Source: Chryseobacterium sp. Bi04 (GTDB taxonomy: Bacteria; Bacteroidota; Bacteroidia; Flavobacteriales; Weeksellaceae). From it: 64,000 nt of DNA. Below are positions 17,649 through 26,627 of this stretch, one piece after another. How positions within the stretch are numbered: position 1 is the first letter of the stretch; every line of letters begins with the position of its first letter. The notes under the pieces were generated by a model. That model saw nothing but the letters and a program-made list of their open reading frames with translations, made no database searches and was not told the DNA's origin. Location of the stretch: positions 62,001 through 126,000 of the forward strand of contig NZ_CAKKLP010000002.1 in NCBI RefSeq assembly GCF_918698085.1, read 5' to 3'. The position numbers were made by a program, and so were the translations under genes.

Positions 17649-18005
17649 TTATTTCTTCTTGTAAGCAGCGTCTTTAATTCTTGCTTTTTTACCTCTAAGG
17701 TCTCTGAAGTAGTAAATTCTAGCTCTTCTAACTCTACCTCTTCTATCAACTTCAATTTTTTGAAGTGCAGGTAAGTTAATAGGGAATACTCTCTCTACAC
17801 CTACATCACCACTCATTTTTCTGATAGTAAAAGTTTTTGTAGATCCAGCACCTCTTAATTGGATAACTGTTCCCTTGAAGAACTGAGTTCTTGTCTTTTG
17901 TCCTTCTTTAATTTCGTAATACACAGTGATGGTATCACCTGCTTTGAATTCAGGGAATTCTTTTTTTGTAATGTACTTGTCTTGTACGTACTTTAATAAA
18001 TCCAT
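17649..18005 (-). CDS. rplS: 50S ribosomal protein L19
   Basis: A 118-residue ribosomal protein with the L19 signature throughout: KAGDTITVYYEIKEGQKTRT near residue 21, FKGTVIQLRGAGSTKTFTIR and VERVFPINLP, then the basic tail RRGRVRRARIYYFRDLRGKKARIK. It sits at the interface of the large and small subunits. Length is normal. It is transcribed alone from a recognisable promoter, not with rpsP-rimM-trmD as in many other bacteria, at least not within this window. Confidence 0.98.
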   Translation of the reverse strand: MDLLKYVQDKYITKKEFPEFKAGDTITVYYEIKEGQKTRTQFFKGTVIQLRGAGSTKTFTIRKMSGDVGVERVFPINLPALQKIEVDRRGRVRRARIYYFRDLRGKKARIKDAAYKKK

Positions 18006-18073
18006 TATTAATAAATAAAATGTTAAAGCTAAGCAACTTACACGCTTTTCGTCAGAGGTTGAATAACAGGTTG

Positions 18074-18105
18074 CAAATGTACAAAATAGTTTTTAAATAA
18101 TCCAA
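18074..18105 (-). promoter_or_regulatory. rplS promoter (minus strand)
   Basis: Read on the minus strand, TTG (18105-18103) and TACATTTG (18081-18074) are separated by 21 bp, matching the Bacteroidota TTG / TAnnTTTG promoter. Leader length is about 65 nt. Confidence 0.7.
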
Positions 18106-18205
18106 ACAAATTATATACTAAAAACTATAATTTTTTCACTGAGTTTTTGTTGAAAAGTTAACATTTTCGTTACGATTCCATCAGCCAGAGTTTATATGGG
18201 AAGTC

Positions 18206-18213
18206 TACTTTTG
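18206..18213 (+). promoter_or_regulatory. -7 element (TACTTTTG) for the phosphatase gene
   Basis: TACTTTTGC matches TAnnTTTG, 82 bp before the ATG at 18296. The -33 element is not evident. Confidence 0.4.
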
Positions 18214-18295
18214 CCCGAAATAAAAATCTGAATAAATATTTTTAAAATACTGATTTACAATTTAAAACTCTATATGCTATTTTAAAATTACCACT

Positions 18296-21034
18296 ATGAA
18301 ACATTATTTCTTCTTTTTTTGTTTCGCGGTCCAGATGGCATTCGGGCAGGCTTTGTTTCCCTATTTACAAAACCCTACCCCGAATTCTATGATCGTCAAT
18401 TGGAAGACAGCTTCTAATAACGAAACAACCGTAATTTATGGAAACTCTCCAACAAACCTGAATGTAACCGTAACGGGGACAACCAATATCTTCTCGGATA
18501 CAGGATATAATAACAATTATTATTATCACACGGCAAAAGTGGCCAACTTACAGCCCAATACAAAATACTATTATAAGATAAAAACGGGAACCAGTGAATC
18601 TGCGGTTTATAATTTCAGAACGCTTCCCTTGCCGGGACAGCCTGTAACGGCTGATGGGAAAATCCGTTTTCTGATCATGGGAGATAATCAGATCAAGGCA
18701 GAACCAAGATATGATAGTCTTACTTTGAATGCTTTTAAAAAATTAAAGCAAAAGTATGGTGCAATGGCTGATCCTTCGGATAATATTGCCCTTACATTTA
18801 TGGTGGGAGATCAGGTAGATGTAGGAACATTGGATCATTATGAAAATGTTCATTTTAAAAAGAATATCAAATTATCACCTTACCTGCCTATTCAGACAAC
18901 CGTAGGAAATCATGAAACCTATGGAACTTTAGGAATGAATTCTTATTATGCTCATTTTTATATTGATGAGATTAAATACAAGAATATCACTTCCGGAAAT
19001 GAAAATTATTATGCCCAGCAGGCCGGTAATGTATTGTTTGTAAGTTTGAGCTCTGAACATACCGGAGCAGCACAGCAGACCTGGCTGCAGCAGATTTTAA
19101 ATGAAGCCAACAATGATCCTACGGTAGACTGGATCATCTCTTTAAGCCACAGGCCTTATCAGGCAGAGCAATATGTAGGAGATATTTCTACTTGGGTAAG
19201 AAATAATGCAGTACCTCTTTTAGTGACTTCCGATAAATACTTAATGCACGTAGGAGCTCACCATCACCTGTACCACAGAGGACAGCTGAAAAATACACCA
19301 AACTACCAAATCATTTCCGGAGGAACTGCCTGGGATCAGTATTGGGGAATGTCTAATGAGCAGGATTTTGATGATGTTCAGAAAACGTTAACAGACTGGA
19401 CATACCAGATCGTAGAAGTAGATGTACAAAGCGGGAAAGTAGATGTAGAATGTTACTCTATCGGAGGAATATACACGAAGAAAAATAATGAACTGGTAGA
19501 TTCTTTCCACAGGTATAAGAACCAGCCGAAACCGGCGAAACCATCTGTTACCAATACTTTTACCGGCCCAATTACCTTACCTTTAACATTGAATGGAAGT
19601 GCATTTTCATCTTCAAACGGGGAACTTTTAAATACTACCCAGTTTCTGATCAGTAAAGCAGCAGATTTTTCTGTTATTGAAAAAGAAGTCTACCGTGATT
19701 TTGAAAACTGGTTCGGAAAAGACGGAAACGGAAATCCGGATAAAGCTAAAAACCTTAATGATGGAGTAGATATTACAAAAGTAATGCTGGCGACTAATTC
19801 TATCCCGAATGGTACTTATTATGTGAAAACACGTTACAGAGACAGAAACCTTGAATGGAGCGACTGGAGTGATGTAAAACAGTTTGAAATCGTAGGAAGT
19901 GTGGTTTCCAATCCTACATTTGCTTTAGATAAAACTGAATATACCCAAAACGAACCGATAGTTGCCACTTTCACAGGAGGCCCTGGAAATCAGCAGGATT
20001 GGGTGGGGCTTTATAAAAAAGGACAAACTCCAGCCACTACAACTTCTCAAGGATTTATTTATACCAACGGACAGACTGCAGGAACAGTTACTTTTAATAA
20101 TGGCTTAGCTGCTAAAGGACAATATTTTGCAGGCTTTTTTGCCAACGGTGGCTATACTGAAATTACAGGAAGAAAAAGCTTCTATGTAGGTCCGAAAGTT
20201 CAGCTGCAAACCACAGCTGATGCGTATCCTGTAGGAGGTACAGTAGTTATTAACTTCAGCAACGGACCCAACCTGGTGAAAGACTGGATTGGTATCTACA
20301 AAATGGGACAGACTCCGGGAACCACTAATTCTTTAAAATGGAGCTATGTGACAACGGCGTCAGGAACCCTCAACTTTACGGGTCTTCCAAAAGGGTATTA
20401 TTACGCTCAGTATTTATTGGAAGATGGCTATACCGGAATTGGAGAAAAAGTATTCTTTAAAGTAGGAGATATTGTTACTGAATTATGGACCAACAAGCCG
20501 GTTTATACCCTTGGAGAAAGCATCACCGCATCATGGACAGATTCTCCGGGGATTATTAAAGACTGGTTAGGAATTTATCCGCAAAATATTCAGACTCCGG
20601 ATGATAATTTTGTTTCTTATACTTATTTTGATGGGATTACACAGGGAACAAAAACGATTCAGGGAACGGCAGTACCTGCCACACCAGGAAATTATTATAT
20701 GGTGATGTTTACCAATGATTCTTATACCGAGGTTTCAAACAGGGTACAGTTTCAGGTAACTTCACCCACTTTAGGAACAGAGGAGACAAGAAGTACCGAA
20801 AAAAATGTAGTGTTATATCCAAACCCTACTAAACCGGGAGAGCCTACTTTCATTAAAAGTGATTATCCGATTGAGAAAATTGAACTGGTATCTGCATCCG
20901 GCGAATTGCTGTATGTATCAAAAAATATCAATAACCAACGTTTCTCTTTAGTGAATGAGAATCTTCCGAAAGGAGTATATTTTGTAAAAGTACATGGTAG
21001 AAAATTATTTACTTTGAAGCTGATTATTCAGTAA
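18296..21034 (+). CDS. T9SS-secreted purple-acid-phosphatase-like metallophosphoesterase
   Basis: A 912-residue secreted protein. A signal peptide (ending AFGQ) is followed by a fibronectin-like PAP N-terminal domain (about 20-110) and a calcineurin-like phosphoesterase domain (about 122-370). Metal-site motifs are GDNQ (D130), GDQVD near 170, GNHET near 205, LSHRP near 282 and GAHHHLYHRG near 321. Next come an FN3-like stretch (about 410-535) and three homologous modules of about 95 residues starting near 545, 643 and 737, each containing QDWVGLY / KDWIGIY / KDWLGIY. A T9SS sorting domain begins near 840 (VLYPNPTKPG). It probably releases phosphate from extracellular phosphoesters. Own terminator. 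Confidence 0.92.
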   Translation: MKHYFFFFCFAVQMAFGQALFPYLQNPTPNSMIVNWKTASNNETTVIYGNSPTNLNVTVTGTTNIFSDTGYNNNYYYHTAKVANLQPNTKYYYKIKTGTSESAVYNFRTLPLPGQPVTADGKIRFLIMGDNQIKAEPRYDSLTLNAFKKLKQKYGAMADPSDNIALTFMVGDQVDVGTLDHYENVHFKKNIKLSPYLPIQTTVGNHETYGTLGMNSYYAHFYIDEIKYKNITSGNENYYAQQAGNVLFVSLSSEHTGAAQQTWLQQILNEANNDPTVDWIISLSHRPYQAEQYVGDISTWVRNNAVPLLVTSDKYLMHVGAHHHLYHRGQLKNTPNYQIISGGTAWDQYWGMSNEQDFDDVQKTLTDWTYQIVEVDVQSGKVDVECYSIGGIYTKKNNELVDSFHRYKNQPKPAKPSVTNTFTGPITLPLTLNGSAFSSSNGELLNTTQFLISKAADFSVIEKEVYRDFENWFGKDGNGNPDKAKNLNDGVDITKVMLATNSIPNGTYYVKTRYRDRNLEWSDWSDVKQFEIVGSVVSNPTFALDKTEYTQNEPIVATFTGGPGNQQDWVGLYKKGQTPATTTSQGFIYTNGQTAGTVTFNNGLAAKGQYFAGFFANGGYTEITGRKSFYVGPKVQLQTTADAYPVGGTVVINFSNGPNLVKDWIGIYKMGQTPGTTNSLKWSYVTTASGTLNFTGLPKGYYYAQYLLEDGYTGIGEKVFFKVGDIVTELWTNKPVYTLGESITASWTDSPGIIKDWLGIYPQNIQTPDDNFVSYTYFDGITQGTKTIQGTAVPATPGNYYMVMFTNDSYTEVSNRVQFQVTSPTLGTEETRSTEKNVVLYPNPTKPGEPTFIKSDYPIEKIELVSASGELLYVSKNINNQRFSLVNENLPKGVYFVKVHGRKLFTLKLIIQ

Positions 21035-21058
21035 AAAGGAAAATCAACATAAAAGATA

Positions 21059-21086
21059 AACAGGCTGTCAGAAACGACAGCCTGTT
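21059..21086 (+). terminator. Terminator of the phosphatase gene
   Basis: AACAGGCTGTC-AGAAAC-GACAGCCTGTT, a perfect 11-bp stem with a T-run. Confidence 0.9.
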
Positions 21087-21135
21087 TTTTTAGCATTGAG
21101 GAAGAATAAGAGAGTATACATTCACCCTTATATAA

Positions 21136-21169
21136 AAAAAGCAGCCTCAAAAAAATGAAGCTGCTTTTT
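21136..21169 (-). terminator. Terminator of the YwqK-repeat gene (minus strand)
   Basis: On the minus strand AAAAAGCAGC-T-TCA pairs with TGA-G-GCTGCTTTTT across an A/T loop and is followed by T residues, just past the stop of the 21193-22731 gene. Confidence 0.7.
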
Positions 21170-21192
21170 GATATAATAAACTAATTGGTGTT

Positions 21193-22731
21193 TTATTCAA
21201 CATCTGGGTGTAAATACTCTTCGAGAATAAAAGTTTGATTATCCGTAGCAAAATAATTATCCCCGGTATCTGCCAGAATCTTAGTATCCTGAAGAAGTTT
21301 TCCTTCCGGGCTGTAAATTTTTAATAAGATCCATTTTCCGCTGCGCTCAAGCTCCCTTGCTCCGCTTGCTAATTTGAATTTGATTTTTCCGCTCTGAAGA
21401 ATGCCGGCTTTTACAGAAGCTTTATTGGCAGGTTTCCCTTTTACATACTGTACAACTTGTGCTGTAAAGCTGTAATCATCGTCTCCATCTTCACTTAATG
21501 GTTGGCTATAAGTGTACAAAATAGCTCCTTTATCATCATAAACGGTTGCATCGTAAGCATCCTGTTTAGAGTTTAATTTCTTTTCAGATTTCAGCTTTTT
21601 CTCCTCATAATATACCTTGCTGCTGACTAAAACAGCATCTTTATACAGCTTTTCGGTAAGCCCATCGTAGGAAGTTCCGTTAAAAGGCAAATCATCTTTA
21701 TACGTTAACGTGGATTTTAATTTTCCATCCGGCGAATAATATTTAATTTCCTGGGTAGAACCGTCATTTAGGGATGTTTCTGTAGAAAGCTTCCCGTTTT
21801 CGTCAAATATCTTATTAAGTGTGGTGAGTCCGTTTTTATAAACATCAACAGTTGAAATAGAGCTGTAATCATAGCTAAACTGATAGTCTTCACCATCCAT
21901 TGGTTTATAGGTATCATTTTCTTTATCATATTGATAGATTAAATGAGCTGTTTTTTTTCCGGATTCATCATATGTGGTTTTATAACCGTCTTTTTTATTT
22001 CTCTTTTGCTCCTGCAGAATTTTTCCATTTTTTCCATAGATAACGCCTTCTTTTATGCTGCCGTCACCTTTATATTTTTCAATTTTGGAAACCCTCATTG
22101 GATTATAGTAATATTCTACCTGTGTACTTTCGCTGCCGGACTCAGAGGTTGCGCTGCCAATATATTTACCTTTTTCACCATAATATTTATTTTCATAGCC
22201 CCCATTCTTATTGATAATGGATTCAGATCTGATACCTTTGATATCTTCGTCATAAATAATCGTTTGGGTTGGTGTAGAGTTTTCATATAGAGTGAGAGAG
22301 TTGTAGTAGTACTCACTTTCCGGGTCTTTATAGCTAAAGGATTTTCCGCTGAACGTACCGTCAGCTTTATATACTACATCTTCTATCAGTTTACCGCTGG
22401 CATCATAGGATTGAGAAGGGCCTGCCTGCCTGCCGTTAGAATAGGTGACGAAGTTCATGACTTTTCCTTCAGGAGTATACCAGGTCACTTTTCCTTCAAA
22501 AATTTCACTGCCTGGAGTGGTATCAGAGGCAAGACCCTCCATTTGCAGCGTTCCGTTTTTATAAAAATCTTTGATGAGTGTAAGTTTGCCTTTCGGATAT
22601 GCTTCACGGTAATATTCCATATTAGCCTGGGTGGTTTTTTCCCAGTTTTCATCAAAATAAGTTTTTTCCTGTGCATATACGTTGATGCTGAGTACTAAGG
22701 CAAGTAATGCTGAAGTAAATAATTTTTTCAT
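21193..22731 (-). CDS. Exported YwqK/MORN-like repeat protein
   Basis: A 512-residue protein with a signal peptide (1-21, SINVYAQ). It consists almost entirely of short beta-hairpin repeats of the form YY.NG.L....Y.DGK (for example YKNGTLQMEG, YTPEGKVMNFVTYSNG, YSPDGKLKSTLTY), the pattern found in YwqK and MORN-like proteins. About 15 to 18 repeats span residues 45-430. There is no T9SS sorting domain, so it is probably periplasmic or handled by another route. Function is unknown; such repeats act as scaffolds and are not evidence of an antitoxin despite the YwqK family name. Monocistronic. Confidence 0.75.
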   Translation of the reverse strand: MKKLFTSALLALVLSINVYAQEKTYFDENWEKTTQANMEYYREAYPKGKLTLIKDFYKNGTLQMEGLASDTTPGSEIFEGKVTWYTPEGKVMNFVTYSNGRQAGPSQSYDASGKLIEDVVYKADGTFSGKSFSYKDPESEYYYNSLTLYENSTPTQTIIYDEDIKGIRSESIINKNGGYENKYYGEKGKYIGSATSESGSESTQVEYYYNPMRVSKIEKYKGDGSIKEGVIYGKNGKILQEQKRNKKDGYKTTYDESGKKTAHLIYQYDKENDTYKPMDGEDYQFSYDYSSISTVDVYKNGLTTLNKIFDENGKLSTETSLNDGSTQEIKYYSPDGKLKSTLTYKDDLPFNGTSYDGLTEKLYKDAVLVSSKVYYEEKKLKSEKKLNSKQDAYDATVYDDKGAILYTYSQPLSEDGDDDYSFTAQVVQYVKGKPANKASVKAGILQSGKIKFKLASGARELERSGKWILLKIYSPEGKLLQDTKILADTGDNYFATDNQTFILEEYLHPDVE

Positions 22732-23113
22732 GCTTTTTTATTAAGTTTATGGTTGATGTCCTGACTAGTGTGTTTGCATATTGAAAATAGATAACCTTAA
22801 AAGGTTGAAAAGGATCGTAAAGGCAGTAAGCTGCCAGGAAATAATTTTAGATTGAAGTTGTGTCTACATAAATTACATGCGAAGTATAAGATATAATATT
22901 TCTGAATTTACAGCTTCAAATATAAATCAATTTGATGAGAAATATGAAAAAAATGAACAGGTCTGTTCGTTTTTATTGATAAATATTTGATTATAATGGT
23001 TTTAAATATTAAAAAATGCTATTGAAAAAAAAACAGGATTTCAGTATCATTTCCAATCATCATATATATGGGAAAATTTATTAAATTTAGCCAACAGAAA
23101 AATCTAATATTTC
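22732..23113. other. 382-bp divergent intergenic region, no gene seen
   Basis: AT-rich spacer between the divergent YwqK-repeat gene and scoA. The only structures noted are a small hairpin AACCTT-AA-AAGGTT (22793-22806) and TAAATTTA about 30 bp before the scoA ATG, a weak -7 candidate. No coding frame or RNA gene is recognisable. Confidence 0.5.
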
Positions 23114-23815
23114 ATGATAGATAAAAGAGTAAAAAATGCAAAGGAAGCCATCGACGGAATTAAAGATGGAATGACACTGATGCTTGGCGGATTTGGGCTT
23201 TGCGGTATCCCTGAAAACTCAATCAATGCTTTGGTAGAAAGTGATGTAAAAGAGCTGACTTGTATTTCAAACAATGCAGGAGTAGACGATTTCGGATTAG
23301 GATTATTGCTTCACAAAAGACAGATTAAAAAAATGATCTCTTCTTATGTAGGCGAAAATGCTGAATTTGAAAGACAGATGCTTTCAGGTGAATTGGATGT
23401 GGAGCTTACGCCGCAGGGCACTTTAGCAGAAAAATGCAGAGCAGCTCAGGCCGGAATTCCAGCTTTTTATACGCCGGCAGGCTATGGTACTGAAATCGCA
23501 GAAGGAAAGGAAGTAAAGGAATTTAACGGAAAACCTCATATTCTGGAACATGCTTATGATGCAGACTTTTCTATTGTAAAAGCATGGAAGGGTGATCATG
23601 CCGGCAACCTTATCTTTAAGGGATCTGCCAGAAACTTTAACCATCCTATGGCAGGAGCCGCTAAAATCACCATTGCTGAAGTAGAAGAATTGGTGGAACC
23701 GGGAGAGCTGGATCCTAATCAGATTCACATTCCGGGAATCATGATCCAGAGAATTTTCCAGGGAGAAAAATTTGAAAAGAGAATAGAGCAGAGAACAGTG
23801 AGAACTAAAGAATAA
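23114..23815 (+). CDS. scoA: 3-oxoacid (succinyl-CoA:acetoacetate) CoA-transferase subunit A
   Basis: A 233-residue cytoplasmic subunit that, with ScoB, transfers CoA between succinyl-CoA and a 3-oxoacid such as acetoacetate. The family I CoA-transferase signature is [10 protein letters not shown] near residue 31. [20 protein letters not shown] and [23 protein letters not shown] follow as in other A subunits. The catalytic Glu is in subunit B, encoded at 25812. The two genes are normally adjacent, but here an ABC exporter gene on the other strand lies between them. A strong hairpin after the stop means scoA and scoB cannot share a simple transcript. Confidence 0.95.
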   Translation: MIDKRVKNAKEAIDGIKDGMTLMLGGFGLCGIPENSINALVESDVKELTCISNNAGVDDFGLGLLLHKRQIKKMISSYVGENAEFERQMLSGELDVELTPQGTLAEKCRAAQAGIPAFYTPAGYGTEIAEGKEVKEFNGKPHILEHAYDADFSIVKAWKGDHAGNLIFKGSARNFNHPMAGAAKITIAEVEELVEPGELDPNQIHIPGIMIQRIFQGEKFEKRIEQRTVRTKE

Positions 23816-23845
23816 TTTCTGATTCTATTTCTATTGACCATAAAA

Positions 23846-23888
23846 AAAACAAAGCGCTGAATGTAATGTATTTTCAGCGCTTTGTTTT
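23846..23888. terminator. Bidirectional terminator between scoA and the ABC exporter gene
   Basis: AAAACAAAGCGCTGAA and its perfect complement TTCAGCGCTTTGTTTT form a 16-bp stem (loop about 10 nt) with A and T runs on both sides. The right arm touches the stop codon of the ABC gene at 23888. Confidence 0.9.
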
Positions 23889-25690
23889 TATGCTTGTGAA
23901 ATAAGCGTTTTCCTTTCTCCGATTTGTTGCCGCCACATGGCATAGTACAACCCTTTTTCAGAAATTAAATTCTCATGAGATCCTGTTTCCACGATTTGCC
24001 CACGTTCAAGAACATAAATTCTGTCTGCATGCATGATCGTACTTAAACGGTGAGCAATGAGAACAGTAATTTGTTCCTTTTGTTTTGAAATATCTTTTAT
24101 CGTAGAAGTTATTTCTTCCTCCGTAATACTGTCCAATGCTGAAGTGGCTTCATCAAATATCAATAGATGAGGTTTTCTTAAAAGTGCTCTGGCAATGGCA
24201 ATCCTTTGTTTTTCACCACCACTAAGCTTCAGTCCTCCTTCTCCAATTACGGTTTCTATACCTTTTTCTGCCCTTTCCAGCAATGCGGTACAGCTGGATT
24301 TTTGCAAAGCTGCGGCCAGCTCAGATTCTGTAGCTTTCGGATTGACAAAAAGAAGGTTTTCCTTGATGGTTCCGGCAAAAAGCTGAGTGTCCTGCGTCAC
24401 AAAACCAATCTGATTTCTCAGTTCGTCAAAATCAAATTCTTTTCCATTGATCGTATTATAAAAGATATTTCCTTCCTGAGGCCTGTAAAGTCCCACCAGT
24501 AATTTGACCAATGTACTTTTCCCGGAACCGCTTGGCCCCACAAAAGCAATGGTTTCTCCATTTTTAACATCAAAAGAAATATTATTCAGGGCCTTATATT
24601 GTGCAGATTGATGCTTGAAAGATACATGCTTAAACTCCAATTCTTCAATAGCGCCAATTTGTTTAGGGTGAAGAGGCTTTTCTTCCACGTCTTTCTTCAT
24701 TAAATTGTCAAAATTGAAGAGAGAAGCTTCAGCTTCACGGTAAGAAATAATGATATTCCCGATTTCCTGCATTGGCCCGAAAATGAAAAAACCATAAAAC
24801 ATCAGAGACAGATATTGCCCGGGAGTGACAACGTTTTTAAAAATTAAAAATAATAAGGTCAATGTGATCAGCTGTTGAAGAAAATTGACCATCGTTCCCT
24901 GAATAAAACTTAAAGAACGGATACTTTTAACCTTTCTGAGCTCAAGCCCTAAAATTTTGTAAGTATTATTGTTCAATCGGATCACTTCCTGATTGGTGAG
25001 TCCTAAGCTCTTTACAATTTCGATATTTCTTAAGCTTTCCGTTGTACTTCCCGCTAAAGCCGTAGTTTCAGAAACAATATTTTTCTGAATGCTTTTTATT
25101 CTCTTACTCAATAAATTGGTGATAAATGCGATCAGAAATATTCCGCAGATATATACCGGCATAATCGACCAGTGTAACCGGATAGCATACACAGAAACGA
25201 AAATGATACTGACTAAGATTCCAAAGAAAATATTGATGAAATTGGTGATGAATTTTACAGAATCTTCTCTTACTTTCGTTAAAATAGATAAAGTTTCACC
25301 ACTCCTTTGGTCCTCAAATTCCTGATATGGCAGGGCCATTGAATGTTTTAAACCATCTGTGAAGATTTTTGCCCCAAATTTCTGGGTGATAACACTTACC
25401 ACATAATCCTGAAAAGCCTTGGCAATTCTGCTTACCATTGCTGTTCCTATAAGTAATCCTAAAAAATAAAAAGCACCATGGTAAACTGAAGTTCCATATA
25501 AATATTCATTCAGGTTTCTGGATAAGAGCTTTTCCTTATCAAAAAAATTAGGGTGAGTGACCAGCTGGTCCAGGATATTACCTGTAATTGCCGGAGCAAA
25601 TAACGAGAAAACCTGGTTAATGGTTGCCAACAGCAAAGATATAATGATCAACCATTGGTAAGGTTTAAGGTATCTTAAAAGTATTTTCAT
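23888..25690 (-). CDS. ABC exporter, fused permease-ATPase (MsbA/MDR-like)
   Basis: A 600-residue half-transporter expected to form a homodimer in the inner membrane. The permease domain has six hydrophobic segments within residues 15-310. The nucleotide-binding domain (about 345-590) carries Walker A GPSGSGKST, Q-loop GFVTQDTQLF, signature LSGGEKQR, Walker B HLLIFDEATSALD and switch His in IAHRLSTI. Lipid or drug export is typical of the family; the substrate is unknown. It lies in reverse orientation between scoA and scoB, and its ATG is 121 bp from the divergent scoB start, so the two may share a control region. Confidence 0.93.
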   Translation of the reverse strand: MKILLRYLKPYQWLIIISLLLATINQVFSLFAPAITGNILDQLVTHPNFFDKEKLLSRNLNEYLYGTSVYHGAFYFLGLLIGTAMVSRIAKAFQDYVVSVITQKFGAKIFTDGLKHSMALPYQEFEDQRSGETLSILTKVREDSVKFITNFINIFFGILVSIIFVSVYAIRLHWSIMPVYICGIFLIAFITNLLSKRIKSIQKNIVSETTALAGSTTESLRNIEIVKSLGLTNQEVIRLNNNTYKILGLELRKVKSIRSLSFIQGTMVNFLQQLITLTLLFLIFKNVVTPGQYLSLMFYGFFIFGPMQEIGNIIISYREAEASLFNFDNLMKKDVEEKPLHPKQIGAIEELEFKHVSFKHQSAQYKALNNISFDVKNGETIAFVGPSGSGKSTLVKLLVGLYRPQEGNIFYNTINGKEFDFDELRNQIGFVTQDTQLFAGTIKENLLFVNPKATESELAAALQKSSCTALLERAEKGIETVIGEGGLKLSGGEKQRIAIARALLRKPHLLIFDEATSALDSITEEEITSTIKDISKQKEQITVLIAHRLSTIMHADRIYVLERGQIVETGSHENLISEKGLYYAMWRQQIGERKTLISQA

Positions 25691-25811
25691 TCTAGTAAAT
25701 AATATTGCAAAATTAATGATATTATTTTAACTAACACTGTTAATTGTTAAGCTCAACAAACACCTTTTGTATTCAGTTGAAAATAATTAAATTGCAGTCT
25801 AAGTTTTTATT

Positions 25812-26465
25812 ATGCTTACAAAAGAACAAATTGCCAAAAGAATTTCAAAAGAACTGAAAGATCGCTATTATGTAAACCTGGGAATAGGAATTCCTACATT
25901 GGTTGCCAACTATGTTCCGGATGGTATTTCCGTAGAATTCCAAAGTGAAAATGGAGTTTTGGGAATGGGACCTTTCCCTTTCGAAGGTGAGGAAGATGCA
26001 GATATCATCAATGCCGGAAAACAAACAATCACTATTTTAGAAGGAGGTTCATTCTTCGATTCTGCATTCAGCTTCGGAATGATCCGTGGCCAGAAGGTAG
26101 ACCTTACCATTCTTGGAGCGATGGAAGTTTCAGAGACCGGAGATATTGCCAACTGGAAAATTCCCGGGAAAATGGTGAAAGGAATGGGAGGAGCTATGGA
26201 TTTAGTAGCTTCCGCCGAAAATATTATCGTAGCCATGATGCACGTCAACAAAGCTGGAGAAAGCAAAATCCTGAAAAAATGTACACTTCCACTGACAGGA
26301 GTAAACTGTGTAAAAAGAGTGGTTACTGAATTAGCCGTTTTGGATGTAACACCGGCAGGATTTAAATTGATAGAAAGGGCTCCTGGTGTTTCAGTAGAAC
26401 ATATTATAAAATCAACTGAAGCAGATTTGATCATTGAAGGAGAAATTCCTGAAATGCAATTCTAA
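25812..26465 (+). CDS. scoB: 3-oxoacid CoA-transferase subunit B
   Basis: A 217-residue subunit B. The active-site segment FQSENGVLGMGP carries the catalytic glutamate E46, which forms the covalent glutamyl-CoA intermediate. VNLGIGIPTLVANYVP near residue 21 and GGSFFDSAFSFGMIRGQKVD near 84 are typical. It partners ScoA (23114-23815) in ketone-body or 3-oxoacid metabolism. It is separated from scoA by the reversed ABC exporter gene and therefore needs its own promoter in the 121-bp gap; no perfect TAnnTTTG is visible there. Confidence 0.95.
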   Translation: MLTKEQIAKRISKELKDRYYVNLGIGIPTLVANYVPDGISVEFQSENGVLGMGPFPFEGEEDADIINAGKQTITILEGGSFFDSAFSFGMIRGQKVDLTILGAMEVSETGDIANWKIPGKMVKGMGGAMDLVASAENIIVAMMHVNKAGESKILKKCTLPLTGVNCVKRVVTELAVLDVTPAGFKLIERAPGVSVEHIIKSTEADLIIEGEIPEMQF

Positions 26466-26473
26466 ATAAAAGC

Positions 26474-26492
26474 ACCTTGCCACTGACAAGGT
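26474..26492 (+). terminator. Probable scoB terminator
   Basis: ACCTTG / CAAGGT stem with TTTTTA following, 9 bp after the stop codon. Confidence 0.6.
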
Positions 26493-26558
26493 TTTTATAC
26501 TTTTTAAATTGACTACATCAAATCTTCAATTTCAAAATAGAAGAAATTAAAGTCAAAC

Positions 26559-26591
26559 AAAAAGACTGTCTCATAATGAAACAGTCTTTTT
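26559..26591. terminator. Bidirectional terminator before the DUF4197 gene end
   Basis: AAAAAGACTGT pairs perfectly with ACAGTCTTTTT around an 11-nt loop, between convergent scoB and the DUF4197 gene. Confidence 0.75.
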
Positions 26592-26627
26592 ATATTGTAA
26601 TGCTGAGGTTTGTATCAAGCTAATTTT

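Noticed and set aside
21193..22731. Reading the YwqK-repeat protein as part of a toxin-antitoxin system
   Set aside because: The repeat is structural and widespread in exported Bacteroidota proteins; there is no toxin gene beside it and it has a signal peptide.
25910..26434. 174-codon open frame on the minus strand opposite scoB
   Set aside because: It mirrors the scoB codons, has no recognisable domain and is fully contained in a well-supported gene.
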